This document shows, piece by piece, positions 18,739 to 26,894 of a DNA stretch of 64,000 bases. The DNA lies in contig NZ_JNZP01000006.1 in assembly GCF_000725545.1 (NCBI RefSeq), positions 180,882 through 244,881 of the forward strand, given 5' to 3'. The translations under genes were made by a program, and so were the position numbers. Within the stretch, counting starts at the first letter, position 1. The number at the start of each line of letters is the position of its first letter. Origin of the DNA: Streptomyces exfoliatus. GTDB taxonomy: Bacteria > Actinomycetota > Actinomycetes > Streptomycetales > Streptomycetaceae. The notes under the pieces were generated by a model. It made no database searches, was not told the DNA's origin, and was given only the letters and a program-made list of their open reading frames with translations.

Positions 18739-19770
18739 TTGGCGCAGCGCAGCGACCCCTTCGAGCGGCTCCTCCGCGCCGCGGCGGACGAGGGCGTCTT
18801 CCCCGGCGCCGTCTGGGCCGTGGGTGACCCCCGTACGACCGTGTCGGCGGGGGCCGTCGGCCTCCTCGACCCGGCGCGCCCCGGTGAACCCATGCGACCC
18901 GACACGCTCTTCGACGTCGCCAGCCTCACCAAGATCCTCTCCGTGTGGGCCGTGACCGGCACCCTCGTCGACGCGGGGAAGCTCGACCTGACCGTGCCGC
19001 TCGGCTCCTTCTGGCCCGAGGCGGCGGGACGGCCCCTCGCCGGGGCAACGGCGCACCACCTCCTCACGCACACCGCGGGCCTGCCGCTCCGCGCCAACCT
19101 GCGGCACCTGTACGGCTCGGACCCGCAGGACGTCCGGGACGGCGTCCTCGCCGAGCCGCTCCGGCACCGGCCCGGCGCGGCCGTCGCGTACACGGACCGG
19201 GCGGCGCTGATCCTCGGCTATCTGGCCGAGCACCTCACCAGGACACCGCTCGCCCGGATCGCCGAGGACCGGATCTGGGCCCCGCTGGCCATGTCGGACA
19301 CCCGGTACGGTCCGCTGCCCGCCGCGGCCCGGAGGCGGTGCGCGCCCACCGAGTACGACGACGTGACCGGCACGCACCTCAAGGGGACCGTGCACGACTT
19401 CTCGGCCCGGCTGCTCGGCGGCGCCTGCGGGATCGCGGGAGTCTTCACGACCGCCGCCGACGTCGGCCGCTTCCTGCGCCACCTCCTCGTCCCGGTGCCC
19501 GGCACCTTCTCCGCCGAGTGGACGGCCGCGTCGCTCCGCGTGCACACCGGAGGGCTCACCCCGCCGCGCGGCCTGTTCTGGCACCCGGCGCCCGGCACGG
19601 AACCGGCGGACGGCGTCTGGTCGCACTTCGGGTTCACCGGCACCGGCTTATGGGTGTCGCAGGCCCGGGGCCGCTGGGCGGTTCTCCTCACCAACCGCCT
19701 CCGGCTCACCCGCGACCCGGGTCCGCTGGCCCGGGTCAGGGACGTCTTCCGGAGCCTCGCCTTCCCGTGA
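18739..19770 (+). CDS. Beta-lactamase-family serine hydrolase
   Basis: A 343-residue class C beta-lactamase-like (EstB/PBP4*-type) hydrolase. SLTK supplies the Ser-x-x-Lys nucleophile, YTD takes the place of the Tyr-x-Asn motif, and HFGFTGTG matches the C-terminal H-x-G region. The core phrases DTLFDVASLTK, HHLLTHTAGLPL and VFTTAADVGRFL are typical. It has no signal peptide, so a cytoplasmic esterase or D-aminopeptidase-like role is as likely as wall hydrolysis. The start is TTG at 18739, decided by GGAGG at 18728-18732; in-frame starts further up lack a site. Confidence 0.88.
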   Translation: MAQRSDPFERLLRAAADEGVFPGAVWAVGDPRTTVSAGAVGLLDPARPGEPMRPDTLFDVASLTKILSVWAVTGTLVDAGKLDLTVPLGSFWPEAAGRPLAGATAHHLLTHTAGLPLRANLRHLYGSDPQDVRDGVLAEPLRHRPGAAVAYTDRAALILGYLAEHLTRTPLARIAEDRIWAPLAMSDTRYGPLPAAARRRCAPTEYDDVTGTHLKGTVHDFSARLLGGACGIAGVFTTAADVGRFLRHLLVPVPGTFSAEWTAASLRVHTGGLTPPRGLFWHPAPGTEPADGVWSHFGFTGTGLWVSQARGRWAVLLTNRLRLTRDPGPLARVRDVFRSLAFP

Positions 19771-19814
19771 CCTTCCGCCGGTCAGAGGTGTGACACACAT
19801 CCGTTCGACACCCC

Positions 19815-19845
19815 TTGATGGAGCGGAGAGGCCGGGGGTTACCAT
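19815..19845 (+). promoter_or_regulatory. Candidate promoter for the GAPDH gene
   Basis: TTGATG (19815-19820) and TACCAT (19840-19845), separated by 19 bases, lie 32 bases before the GTG start at 19877. The spacing is slightly long. Confidence 0.4.
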
Positions 19846-19876
19846 ATGAGCGCCGCCTAGCTCGAAAGATAAACTT

Positions 19877-21322
19877 GTGACTGTCAATGACGACTCGTTC
19901 ACCAGCTGGAAGAACCGCGAGGAGATCGCGGAGTCGATGATCCCGATCATCGGGAAGCTGCACCGGGAGCAGGACGTCACCGTCCTGGTCCACAGCCGCT
20001 CCCTGGTGAACAAGTCGGTGGTCAGCATCCTCAAGACCCACCGCTTCGCACGGCAGATCGCCGGCGAGGAGCTGTCGGTCACCGAGACGCTCCCCTTCCT
20101 CCGGACGCTCACCACCCTCGATCTCGGCCCGTCCCAGATCGACATCGGCATGCTGGCCGCCGAGTACAAGACCGACAACCGCGGTCTCACGGTGGAGGAG
20201 TTCACGGCCGAGGCCGTCGCCGGCGCCACGGGTGAGAACAAGATCGAGCGCCGCGACGGACGCGACGTCGTCCTCTACGGCTTCGGCCGCATCGGCCGTC
20301 TGGTCGCGCGCCTCCTCATCGAGAAGGCCGGTTCCGGCAACGGTCTGCGCCTGCGCGCGATCGTCGTCCGCGGCGGCGGTGAGCAGGATCTGGTGAAGCG
20401 CGCCTCGCTGCTGCGCCGCGACTCGATCCACGGCCAGTTCCAGGGCACGATCACGGTCGACGAGGCGAACAGCACGATCGTCGCCAACGGCAACACCATC
20501 AAGGTGATCTACGCCAACGACCCCTCCGAGGTGGACTACACGGCGTACGGCATCGACAACGCCATCCTCATCGACAACACCGGCAAGTGGCGCGACCGCG
20601 AGGGCCTGTCGAAGCACCTGCGCCCCGGCATCGACAAGGTCGTCCTGACCGCGCCCGGCAAGGGTGACGTGCCGAACATCGTGCACGGCGTCAACCACGA
20701 CACGATCAAGCCGGACGAGAAGGTGCTGTCCTGCGCCTCCTGCACCACCAACGCGATCGTCCCGCCGCTGAAGGCGATGGACGACGAGTACGGCGTGCTG
20801 CGCGGCCACGTGGAGACGGTCCACTCGTTCACGAACGACCAGAACCTCCTGGACAACTACCACAAGGCCGACCGCCGCGGCCGTTCCGCGCCGCTCAACA
20901 TGGTCATCACCGAGACCGGTGCCGCCTCGGCCGTCGCCAAGGCCCTCCCGGACCTCAAGGCCCCCATCACCGGCAGCTCGATCCGCGTCCCCGTCCCGGA
21001 CGTCTCGATCGCGATCCTGAGCCTGCGCCTGGGCCGCGAGACCACCCGCGACGAGGTCCTCGAGTACCTCCGTGACGTCTCGCTGCACTCGCCGCTGAAG
21101 CGTCAGATCGACTTCACCACCGCCCCCGACGCCGTCTCGATGGACTTCGTCGGCTCGCGTCACGCGTCGATCGTCGACGCCGGCGCGACCAAGGTCGACG
21201 GCGACAACGCGATCCTCTACCTCTGGTACGACAACGAGTTCGGCTACTCGTGCCAGGTCATCCGGGTCGTCCAGCACGTCTCCGGCGTGGAGTACCCGAC
21301 CTTCCCGGCCCCGGCGGTCTGA
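19877..21322 (+). CDS. gap: Glyceraldehyde-3-phosphate dehydrogenase, long form
   Basis: A 481-residue protein: about 125 N-terminal residues of helical, unfamiliar sequence (SWKNREEIAESMIPIIGKLHREQDVTV opens it), then a complete GAPDH. The Rossmann motif YGFGRIGRLVAR starts at 134, the catalytic Cys is 289 in SCASCTTNA, and DNEFGYSCQV closes the catalytic domain. It interconverts glyceraldehyde-3-phosphate and 1,3-bisphosphoglycerate; the long form is common in actinobacteria beside a standard-length Gap and may favour the gluconeogenic direction (family knowledge). GTG 19877 is the only start that keeps the extension; the Shine-Dalgarno is poor. A strong terminator follows. Confidence 0.93.
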   Translation: MTVNDDSFTSWKNREEIAESMIPIIGKLHREQDVTVLVHSRSLVNKSVVSILKTHRFARQIAGEELSVTETLPFLRTLTTLDLGPSQIDIGMLAAEYKTDNRGLTVEEFTAEAVAGATGENKIERRDGRDVVLYGFGRIGRLVARLLIEKAGSGNGLRLRAIVVRGGGEQDLVKRASLLRRDSIHGQFQGTITVDEANSTIVANGNTIKVIYANDPSEVDYTAYGIDNAILIDNTGKWRDREGLSKHLRPGIDKVVLTAPGKGDVPNIVHGVNHDTIKPDEKVLSCASCTTNAIVPPLKAMDDEYGVLRGHVETVHSFTNDQNLLDNYHKADRRGRSAPLNMVITETGAASAVAKALPDLKAPITGSSIRVPVPDVSIAILSLRLGRETTRDEVLEYLRDVSLHSPLKRQIDFTTAPDAVSMDFVGSRHASIVDAGATKVDGDNAILYLWYDNEFGYSCQVIRVVQHVSGVEYPTFPAPAV

Positions 21323-21348
21323 TCCCCACCCCGCGCAACGGCACGACG

Positions 21349-21382
21349 AAGCGCCGCACTTCCTCCGGGAGGTGCGGCGCTT
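21349..21382 (+). terminator. Hairpin terminator after gap
   Basis: AAGCGCCGCACTTCC pairs with GGAGGTGCGGCGCTT (one G-T pair) around a four-base loop, 27 bases after the gap stop codon. Confidence 0.8.
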
Positions 21383-21438
21383 CGCCGTCGCGGGGGCCGG
21401 GGCGAACCGATCACCGCGGCCCCGGCGTCCCTTCCCCC

Positions 21439-22263
21439 ATGAAGACGTTCACGACGACGTTCACGCACGGCATACGCCAGCTCCTGCGCTTCGCCGTCCT
21501 CGAGGCGCGCTGCTGCGCCTTCGCCTTCGCGCTCATCGGCGGCATCGCGGTCTCCACCCTGCTGCCCGAACTCCCGATCGCCCGCTACGACCTGCTGCTC
21601 CTCTACGGCATCGGGCTCACCGTGCTCGCCTGGAAGGTCGGCTGGGACACCGGGCGGGACGTCGCCGTCATCGCCGGCTGCCATGCCATCGGGCTGCTCT
21701 TCGAGTTGGTCAAGGTGCGGATGGGTTCGTGGAGCTACCCGGAGGCGGCGCTGACGAAGTTCGGCGGGGTCCCGTTGTACGGCGGCTTCCTGTACGCGGC
21801 TCTGGGCAGTTACGTCTGCCGGGCCTGGCGCCTGCTCGACCTGCGGGTCACGGGCTACCGGCCGCGCGTGACGGCGGTCCTCGCCGCCGCCGTGTACGTG
21901 AACTTCTTCAGCCACCACTGGCTGCCCGACGCCCGCTGGGTGCTGGCCGCCCTGCTCCTCGCCGCCACGGCGGGGACCTGGGTGCGGTTCCGGGTGGGCG
22001 AACGGGACCACCGGATGCCGCTGGCCCTGTCGTTCGCCCTGATCGGCTTCTTCCTGTGGGTCGCGGAGAACGTCGCCACGTACGTCGGCGCCTGGAGCTA
22101 CCCGAACCAGCTGGACGGTTGGCAGCCGGTGTCCCTCGCCAAGTTCGGCGCGTGGGCGCTGCTCGTCACGGTGACCTTCGTCCTCACCGCGCACGGGGCG
22201 AGAACCGCCACCGTCCCGCCGGGCCGTCACACGCCCCGACCGGCCGCGTGTGACCGTGGGTGA
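21439..22263 (+). CDS. DUF817 family integral membrane protein
   Basis: A 274-residue protein with about eight membrane spans. Two repeated signatures, GSWSYPEAAL-TKFGGVPLYGGFLYAALGSY and GAWSYPNQLDGW, with FFSHHWLPD between them, are typical of the DUF817 (YoaT-like) family of uncharacterised membrane proteins. ATG 21439 starts a short cytoplasmic segment before the first span; no Shine-Dalgarno is seen. It is flanked by the gap terminator and the csp promoter, so it is probably a single-gene unit. Function unknown. Confidence 0.82.
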   Translation: MKTFTTTFTHGIRQLLRFAVLEARCCAFAFALIGGIAVSTLLPELPIARYDLLLLYGIGLTVLAWKVGWDTGRDVAVIAGCHAIGLLFELVKVRMGSWSYPEAALTKFGGVPLYGGFLYAALGSYVCRAWRLLDLRVTGYRPRVTAVLAAAVYVNFFSHHWLPDARWVLAALLLAATAGTWVRFRVGERDHRMPLALSFALIGFFLWVAENVATYVGAWSYPNQLDGWQPVSLAKFGAWALLVTVTFVLTAHGARTATVPPGRHTPRPAACDRG

Positions 22264-22290
22264 TTCCGTGCGTGCACGGCGCTGACGTGC

Positions 22291-22296
22291 TACAGT
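22291..22296 (+). promoter_or_regulatory. Extended -10 promoter of csp
   Basis: TGC-TACAGT gives an extended -10. The -35 region is weak. The predicted start near 22303 leaves a leader of about 165 bases before the csp start codon, normal for cold-shock genes. Confidence 0.45.
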
Positions 22297-22334
22297 CGAC
22301 AGTAGTTGCAGTCGTGGTTCCCAAAGAAACTTAC

Positions 22335-22369
22335 AAGTGCCTTTGACGATTCGACATCGTCAGGCACTT
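22335..22369 (+). promoter_or_regulatory. Stem-loop in the csp 5' leader
   Basis: AAGTGCC (22335-22341), two unpaired T, TGACGAT, loop TCGAC, then ATCGTCA-GGCACTT (22356-22369): a 14-bp stem with a 2-base bulge, followed by the T-rich run TTTCTGTGTTTTC. It may act as a temperature-responsive fold or as an attenuator in the leader of the cold-shock gene. The structure is read directly; the role is inference. Confidence 0.65.
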
Positions 22370-22470
22370 TCTGTGTTTTCGGTGCAGTTTTCCGGACGGG
22401 GCAATCATCACGGCGACTCCGGGTTTCGCACAGTGCGGACCCCTGGGCTACGCCCCGAAGGAGATTTGAC

Positions 22471-22674
22471 ATGGCTAACGGCACCGTGAAGTGGTTCAAC
22501 GCTGAAAAGGGCTTCGGCTTCATCGAGCAGGAGGGTGGCGGCCCGGACGTCTTCGCCCACTACTCCAACATCGCCACCTCTGGCTTCCGTGAGCTCCAGG
22601 AAGGCCAGAAGGTGACCTTCGACGTCACGCAGGGCCAGAAGGGCCCCCAGGCGGAGAACATTCTCCCCGCCTGA
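22471..22674 (+). CDS. Cold-shock protein (CspA family)
   Basis: A 67-residue single cold-shock domain with both RNA-binding motifs: KGFGFIE (RNP1) and VFAHYS (RNP2), opening [13 protein letters not shown]. It binds single-stranded nucleic acid and acts as an RNA chaperone, especially after temperature downshift. AAGGAGA seven bases upstream fixes ATG 22471. The long structured leader, an independent terminator at 22693-22729, and a DEAD-box helicase immediately after make this a typical cold-adaptation pair. Confidence 0.96.
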   Translation: MANGTVKWFNAEKGFGFIEQEGGGPDVFAHYSNIATSGFRELQEGQKVTFDVTQGQKGPQAENILPA

Positions 22675-22692
22675 CGTTGACACGTCCGACGT

Positions 22693-22729
22693 AGCTGGGG
22701 TCCTCACCCGTGTGGTGAGGGCCCCGGCT
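22693..22729 (+). terminator. Terminator after csp
   Basis: AGCTGGGGTCCTCACC and GGTGAGGGCCCCGGCT pair over 16 positions with two G-T pairs around CGTGT, followed by CGTTGCATTTT. A convincing intrinsic terminator between csp and the helicase gene. Confidence 0.8.
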
Positions 22730-22803
22730 CGTTGCATTTTCCAGGCACTTTCAGGCATTTCCCAGGCGTTCCAGCAATTCTTCGGGCTACGGCCCGTCGC
22801 GAA

Positions 22804-22831
22804 TTCCTCGAAGTGCACCGGTTTCGAGGAA
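22804..22831 (+). promoter_or_regulatory. Hairpin masking the ribosome site of the DEAD-box helicase
   Basis: TTCCTCGAA (22804-22812) is the exact inverse of TTCGAGGAA (22823-22831). The right arm contains most of the Shine-Dalgarno GAGGAAGG (22826-22833), seven bases before the ATG at 22840. Folding would hide the ribosome site, giving a possible translational switch. Confidence 0.55.
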
Positions 22832-22839
22832 GGCTCCCC

Positions 22840-24285
22840 ATGGACAACACGCACAGCACACCCCGTGCCGAAAAGGCACGACGCGCCGCCGCGGCGAAGG
22901 AAGAATTCACGGCGCCGCCCGCCGGGACCCCGGCCCTGCCGCCAGCCGCCACCTTCGCCGAGCTCGACCTGCCGGCCGAGATCCTCGACGTACTGGCCCG
23001 CGAAGGTGTCGAGACGCCCTTCCCCATCCAGGCCGCCACCCTCCCGGACGCCCTCGCGGGACGCGACGTACTGGGACGCGGACGCACCGGCTCCGGCAAG
23101 ACGCTCGCCTTCGGACTGCCGCTCCTCGTCCGCACCGCCGGACGGCGCGCCGAGGCACGCAAGCCGCTCGCCCTGATCCTGGTCCCCACGCGCGAGCTGG
23201 CCCAGCAGGTCACGGACGCGCTCGACCCGTTCGCCCGCGCCCTGAAGGTGCGGCTCGCCACCGTGGTCGGCGGCATGTCGATCGGCCGCCAGGCCACCGC
23301 GCTGCGCGACGGGGTCGAGGTCCTGATCGCCACCCCCGGCCGGCTCATGGACCTCGTCGAGCGCAAGGACTGCCGCCTGGAACGGGTGACCGTCACCGTC
23401 CTGGACGAGGCTGACCAGATGGCCGACATGGGGTTCATCCCCCAGGTCACCGAGCTGCTCGACCGGGTGAACGCCGACGGCCAGCGGATGCTGTTCTCCG
23501 CCACCCTCGACCGCAACGTCGACCTCGTCGTGGAGCGCTACCTCAAGGACCCGGTCGTCCACTCCGTGGACCCGTCGGCCGCCTCCGTCTCCACCATGGA
23601 GCACCACGTGCTGCACGTGCACGTCGCCGACAAGTTCGCCACCGCCACGGAGATCGCCGCCCGCGACGGGCGCGTGATCATGTTCCTGCACACCAAGGCC
23701 GCCGTGGACCGCTTCACCCGGCACCTGCTCGGCAGTGGCGTACGGGCCGCGGCGCTGCACAGCGGCAAGTCCCAGCCCCTGCGGACCCGCACCCTGGAGC
23801 GCTTCAGGAGCGGCGAGGTCCCGGTCCTGGTCGCCACCAACCTGGCGGCGCGCGGCATCCACGTCGACGCGCTCGACCTCGTCGTCAACGTCGACCCGCC
23901 GGCCGACCACAAGGACTACCTGCACCGCGGCGGCCGGACCGCGCGGGCCGGCGAGGCGGGCCTCGTCGTCACCCTGGTCACCCAGGACGAGCGCCGCGAC
24001 GTGGCCCGTCTGATGGCGGACGCGGGCATCCACCCGCAGGTCACCCAGGTCCGCTCCGGCGAGGACGCGCTGAGCCGCATCACCGGCGCGCGTACCCCCT
24101 CGGGCGTACCCGTCGACGGCAGCGCGCCGAGCCAGGAGGGCGTCAAGCGCGGCGGAGCCGCCTTCCGGGGCATCGGCACCGTCCCGGGACGCCCGGGCCG
24201 CGCCAAGAACGAGTCCAGGCGGGCCGCCGAAGCCCGCAAGACGGCCGAGGCCCGCCAGGCCGCCCGGATCCGCCGCGGCGGCTGA
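22840..24285 (+). CDS. DEAD-box RNA helicase
   Basis: A 481-residue helicase with all core motifs in order: FPIQAATLPDAL (Q motif), GRGRTGSGKT (I), PTRELAQQ (Ia), GGMS, TPGRLMDL, VLDEADQM (II), SATLD (III), then in domain 2 IMFLHTKAAVDRF, VATNLAARGIHVD (V) and HRGGRTARAG in place of the usual HRIGRTGR (VI). The Arg/Lys/Ala-rich tail (RAKNESRRAAEARKTAEARQ) is typical of RNA-binding extensions. It probably unwinds structured RNA in the cold, consistent with the adjacent csp gene. ATG 22840 is set by GAGGAAGG, which lies inside a hairpin. Confidence 0.93.
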   Translation: MDNTHSTPRAEKARRAAAAKEEFTAPPAGTPALPPAATFAELDLPAEILDVLAREGVETPFPIQAATLPDALAGRDVLGRGRTGSGKTLAFGLPLLVRTAGRRAEARKPLALILVPTRELAQQVTDALDPFARALKVRLATVVGGMSIGRQATALRDGVEVLIATPGRLMDLVERKDCRLERVTVTVLDEADQMADMGFIPQVTELLDRVNADGQRMLFSATLDRNVDLVVERYLKDPVVHSVDPSAASVSTMEHHVLHVHVADKFATATEIAARDGRVIMFLHTKAAVDRFTRHLLGSGVRAAALHSGKSQPLRTRTLERFRSGEVPVLVATNLAARGIHVDALDLVVNVDPPADHKDYLHRGGRTARAGEAGLVVTLVTQDERRDVARLMADAGIHPQVTQVRSGEDALSRITGARTPSGVPVDGSAPSQEGVKRGGAAFRGIGTVPGRPGRAKNESRRAAEARKTAEARQAARIRRGG

Positions 24286-24714
24286 GCGGTCGCGGGACCG
24301 TCGGCGCGGGCCTTACGGGTGATGTGCGCGCGTCGGCGGAACCCGGGCGGACGGCCGGGCGACCTCTGCCGATACCGCGCGCATGAGACCCGCCCGCCCG
24401 ACGTCACGGCCGCGCCTCGCCGCCGTCACGGGGTGATCCGGTCGCCGTCCCGGAGGTCGGGCAGCCGGCGCCCGAACGGATCGTCGGGGCCGGCCCTTTC
24501 ATGGGCCCGCCGGCCCGCGCGAGACCCGCAGCAGCTTCACGCCCGACATCCCGGCTCCCGTCCTGCGGGCTTTCCCCGCGGAACGCGGGACGTACGAGGA
24601 GTCCACCTTCTGGAACCCTCGTGGACCACCGCGCCCGGCGCGGTGCAGACCACGGACATCTGTGATCTGGCCCGCTCCGGTCTCCGGGATCGTTTTGGGC
24701 CGGGCCGCGGGGCC
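24286..24714. other. Intergenic region without a recognised gene
   Basis: A 429-base gap between the helicase and the convergent sigma-linked membrane gene. Open frames here lack a ribosome site and give Arg/Pro-rich translations typical of antisense or non-coding GC-rich DNA. I see no tRNA, leader peptide or strong terminator. A weak GC-rich inverted repeat near 24704-24733 may end the leftward transcript. Confidence 0.5.
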
Positions 24715-25626
24715 TCAGGGCCCGCCCGGCTCGGGGTGCGCGGGGTCGATGCCGAGGGACGGCAGGACGGCCTTGAGGTTGTCGGCGCCGTCCTTCAGTC
24801 GGCTCTGCGGGCCGTTCAGCGGAGTGTTGAACGGGGTGTTGAGCGGCGTGTTGAGCGGCGTGCTCCACGGGCCGTGCCCCGATTCGCTCCTCGGGTCGGT
24901 CCTCGGGGGACCCTTCGGGTCGCTCTTCGGGGCGTGCGCCGTGCCCGGACCCATGCCCGTGCCCGGGCCGTTGCCGTTGCCGTTGCCGTTGCTGTTGCCG
25001 TTGCCGTCGCCGTTGCCCGGGCCGGTGCTCCGGCCGCAGCCCTGGTTCTGCTTCGCCTTCTTGCCGGCCTCGTGCCCGTGGCAGTGCGCCTTGCCGTCGG
25101 CCGGGTGCGACTCGGGTCCCTCCGCCGGGTGTTCGGACGCGGCCGTGGTCGGCGGAGCGGGCAGGGTCGCGTGCTCGTCCGGAGCCACCGTCACCGTGGC
25201 GGGCGGGGTGTCACGGCGCGGCTCCGGGGCGGGGTTCGCCGGCGCCGGGTCGTCCAGGAGCCGGCCGGGGAGGTCCGTGGCGGCGATGGCCACGCCGCCC
25301 AGCGTCACGCTCGCGAGCACCGCGGCGGCGGCGGTCCGCAGGGAGCGGCTCCGTCGGCGCGCCGGGGCTCCGGGCGTCCAGTCGTCGCGGCGGCGCGTTC
25401 GGCGGGAGGCGTGCAGGCCCGCGTCGCGCGCGGCCCGGAAGGCGGCGAGAGCGTTCGCCTCGGCGTCCCGGCCGGTGGTTTCCCCGGCCTCCTGGCGCGC
25501 CGCGTCCCCGGCCGCCGCGTTCACGGCGCCCCCGTCGGCGCACGGCACGGCTCCCGGAGCCGCCCCCGGGTCGTCGTCCTGTTCGCCCCGTTCGGCCCGT
25601 TCGCCGTCCCGTTCGTCCTTGGGCAT
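24715..25626 (-). CDS. Single-span membrane protein, likely sigma-factor partner, with repeat-rich exterior
   Basis: A 303-residue protein starting four bases after the ECF sigma stop codon. The N-terminal 100 residues are acidic then Arg-rich and cytoplasmic. One membrane segment (LRTAAAAVLASVTLGGVAIAA) follows, then a Pro/Thr linker, a His/Cys patch (KAHCHGHEAGKKAKQNQGCG), a Gly-Asn repeat encoded by eight hexamers, and a four-fold TPLN-type repeat. The arrangement (sigma gene then single-span protein, tightly coupled) is that of a sigma/anti-sigma pair, but no anti-sigma motif such as HxxxCxxC is visible, so that role is inference. GGAGG precedes ATG 25626. Confidence 0.7.
   Translation of the reverse strand: MPKDERDGERAERGEQDDDPGAAPGAVPCADGGAVNAAAGDAARQEAGETTGRDAEANALAAFRAARDAGLHASRRTRRRDDWTPGAPARRRSRSLRTAAAAVLASVTLGGVAIAATDLPGRLLDDPAPANPAPEPRRDTPPATVTVAPDEHATLPAPPTTAASEHPAEGPESHPADGKAHCHGHEAGKKAKQNQGCGRSTGPGNGDGNGNSNGNGNGNGPGTGMGPGTAHAPKSDPKGPPRTDPRSESGHGPWSTPLNTPLNTPFNTPLNGPQSRLKDGADNLKAVLPSLGIDPAHPEPGGP
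24815..24862 (-). repeat. Four 12-bp tandem repeats coding a TPLN-type motif
   Basis: Units at 24815-24826, 24827-24838, 24839-24850 and 24851-24862. The last two are identical (ttgagcggcgtg on the plus strand). They encode the repeated Asn-Thr-Pro-Leu segment at the C-terminus of the membrane protein. Confidence 0.8.
24967..25014 (-). repeat. Eight tandem hexamers (gccgtt) coding a Gly-Asn repeat
   Basis: Eight consecutive copies, two with one substitution. The run is in frame, so length changes by slippage would only alter the number of Gly-Asn pairs in the extracellular part. Confidence 0.9.
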
Positions 25627-25630
25627 CCCG

Positions 25631-26212
25631 TCACCTCCCTCTTCCCTTGAGTTCCCGCGCCAGTCGCCGTAGGCCCCGGTGCGCCGCGGACCGTACCGCA
25701 CCGGGCCGCTTGCCCAGGACCCGGGCGGCCGTCGGCCCGTCCAGGCCGACGACGACCCGGAGCAGGACGGCCTCCGCCTGCTCCCGAGGCAGGTCCATGA
25801 CCAGCGCGAGCGCCTGCCGCGTCGAGAAGGTCTCCAGTGCCTCCCCCGCCGTGTCCACGGCGGCGGGCAGATCGAGCACGTCCTGTTCGAGCCGGGCGGG
25901 GCGGGGCCGGACCCGCGCCCTCCGTAGATGGTCGAGGGCCCGGTGCCGGGCTATGGTCGCGGTCCAGCCGCGGAAGCCCGCACCGTCGCCACGGAACCGG
26001 CCGAGGTCCCGGGCGATCTCCAGCCAGGCCTCGGAGGCGACGTCCTCGGCATCCTCGCCGACGATGCCCCGCAGATATCCGAGCAGCCGGGGGGCCACCA
26101 TCCGGTAGACCCGCCCGAACGCCTCCTCGTCGCCCGCCCGCGCCCGTTCGACGTCCGAGCCCAGTTCCGCGTCGCGTGTCGTGGGGGGCGCGTGCCCCGT
26201 CCCCTCGTCCAC
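25631..26212 (-). CDS. ECF-family RNA polymerase sigma factor
   Basis: About 193 residues. Region 2 reads EEAFGRVYRMVAPRLLGYLRGIVG, EDVASEAWLEIARDLGRF and FRGWTATIARHRALDHLRR; region 4 reads LPREQAEAVLLRVVVGLDGPTAARVLGKRPGAVRSAAHRGLRRL, a normal helix-turn-helix. GTG 26212 is preferred because AGAGGA lies five bases upstream; an in-frame start at 26266 is possible. The next gene begins four bases after the stop codon and encodes a single-span membrane protein, the likely partner controlling this sigma factor. Confidence 0.88.
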   Translation of the reverse strand: MDEGTGHAPPTTRDAELGSDVERARAGDEEAFGRVYRMVAPRLLGYLRGIVGEDAEDVASEAWLEIARDLGRFRGDGAGFRGWTATIARHRALDHLRRARVRPRPARLEQDVLDLPAAVDTAGEALETFSTRQALALVMDLPREQAEAVLLRVVVGLDGPTAARVLGKRPGAVRSAAHRGLRRLARELKGRGR

Positions 26213-26292
26213 ACGATCCTCTTCACAGCCGGTTTTGTTCGCGAATCCTCCGGTCGCCGCGCGCACCGGATCGCGATCATCCTGTCAGATGG

Positions 26293-26769
26293 TCAACACC
26301 TGCTTGCCGACAGCCCGTCGGGGGCGTGGACCCACCGTCTGCGGGTGCCTGGCGGCCGTCGCCCGTGCAGGGTGAGGAAGTACGTCCGCAGGGACTCCTG
26401 CGGCCCGATCTCGAAGCGGTTCACGGTCCGGCCGAGCGGGTTCCAGACCCGGCCGTCCGGCATCCGCAGTCCGACGGAGCGGGCGAAGACGGTCCGGAGC
26501 AGGTGGTCCGGAGGGATGTCCACCCAGACCGCCCCCGCCTCGCGCACCAGGACCTCGCCGACATAGGCGCCGAGGCCGAGCAACGGGCCCGCCACGTCCT
26601 CCCGCCCCGCGCCGCCCTGGCGCAGCCCGTCGATGAGACGGTCGACGATGCTCAGACTCGGCGCGGTGTAGTCGAGCGGGAGCCGGGCCCGCGTGGTGGC
26701 GCGCTCCACGAACGCGGCTGCGTGACAGGGCATGTCGGCTGCGGACAGGGTCGGGCTTTCGCGGTCCAT
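26293..26769 (-). CDS. Hypothetical protein (158 aa)
   Basis: A soluble protein of about 158 residues that I cannot assign to a family. It opens DRESPTLSAADMPCHAAAF; the middle reads LSIVDRLIDGLRQGG and GAYVGEVLVREAGAVWVDIPPD, a helix followed by a strand pattern; it ends with RTVNRFEIGPQESLRTYFLTLHGRR. Streptomyces genomes contain many such proteins of unknown role. ATG 26769 was chosen because upstream codons lack a Shine-Dalgarno and encode low-complexity sequence; GGGGAT is the only weak site. Confidence 0.65.
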   Translation of the reverse strand: MDRESPTLSAADMPCHAAAFVERATTRARLPLDYTAPSLSIVDRLIDGLRQGGAGREDVAGPLLGLGAYVGEVLVREAGAVWVDIPPDHLLRTVFARSVGLRMPDGRVWNPLGRTVNRFEIGPQESLRTYFLTLHGRRPPGTRRRWVHAPDGLSASRC

Positions 26770-26894
26770 GCGTGATCCCCGTTCTTCTTCGAAGCGGCGT
26801 CGGTCGCCAGCTGTTGAAGCGGAATCCGCATCCGAGACATCACGCATCACGCACGTGACCCTGATCACACATCCCACAGGGCGCACACAGTCGC

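Noticed and set aside
24404..24868. Minus-strand open frame in the gap after the helicase gene.
   Set aside because: No ribosome site; Arg/Pro-rich translation overlapping the repeat region of the sigma-linked membrane gene in another frame.
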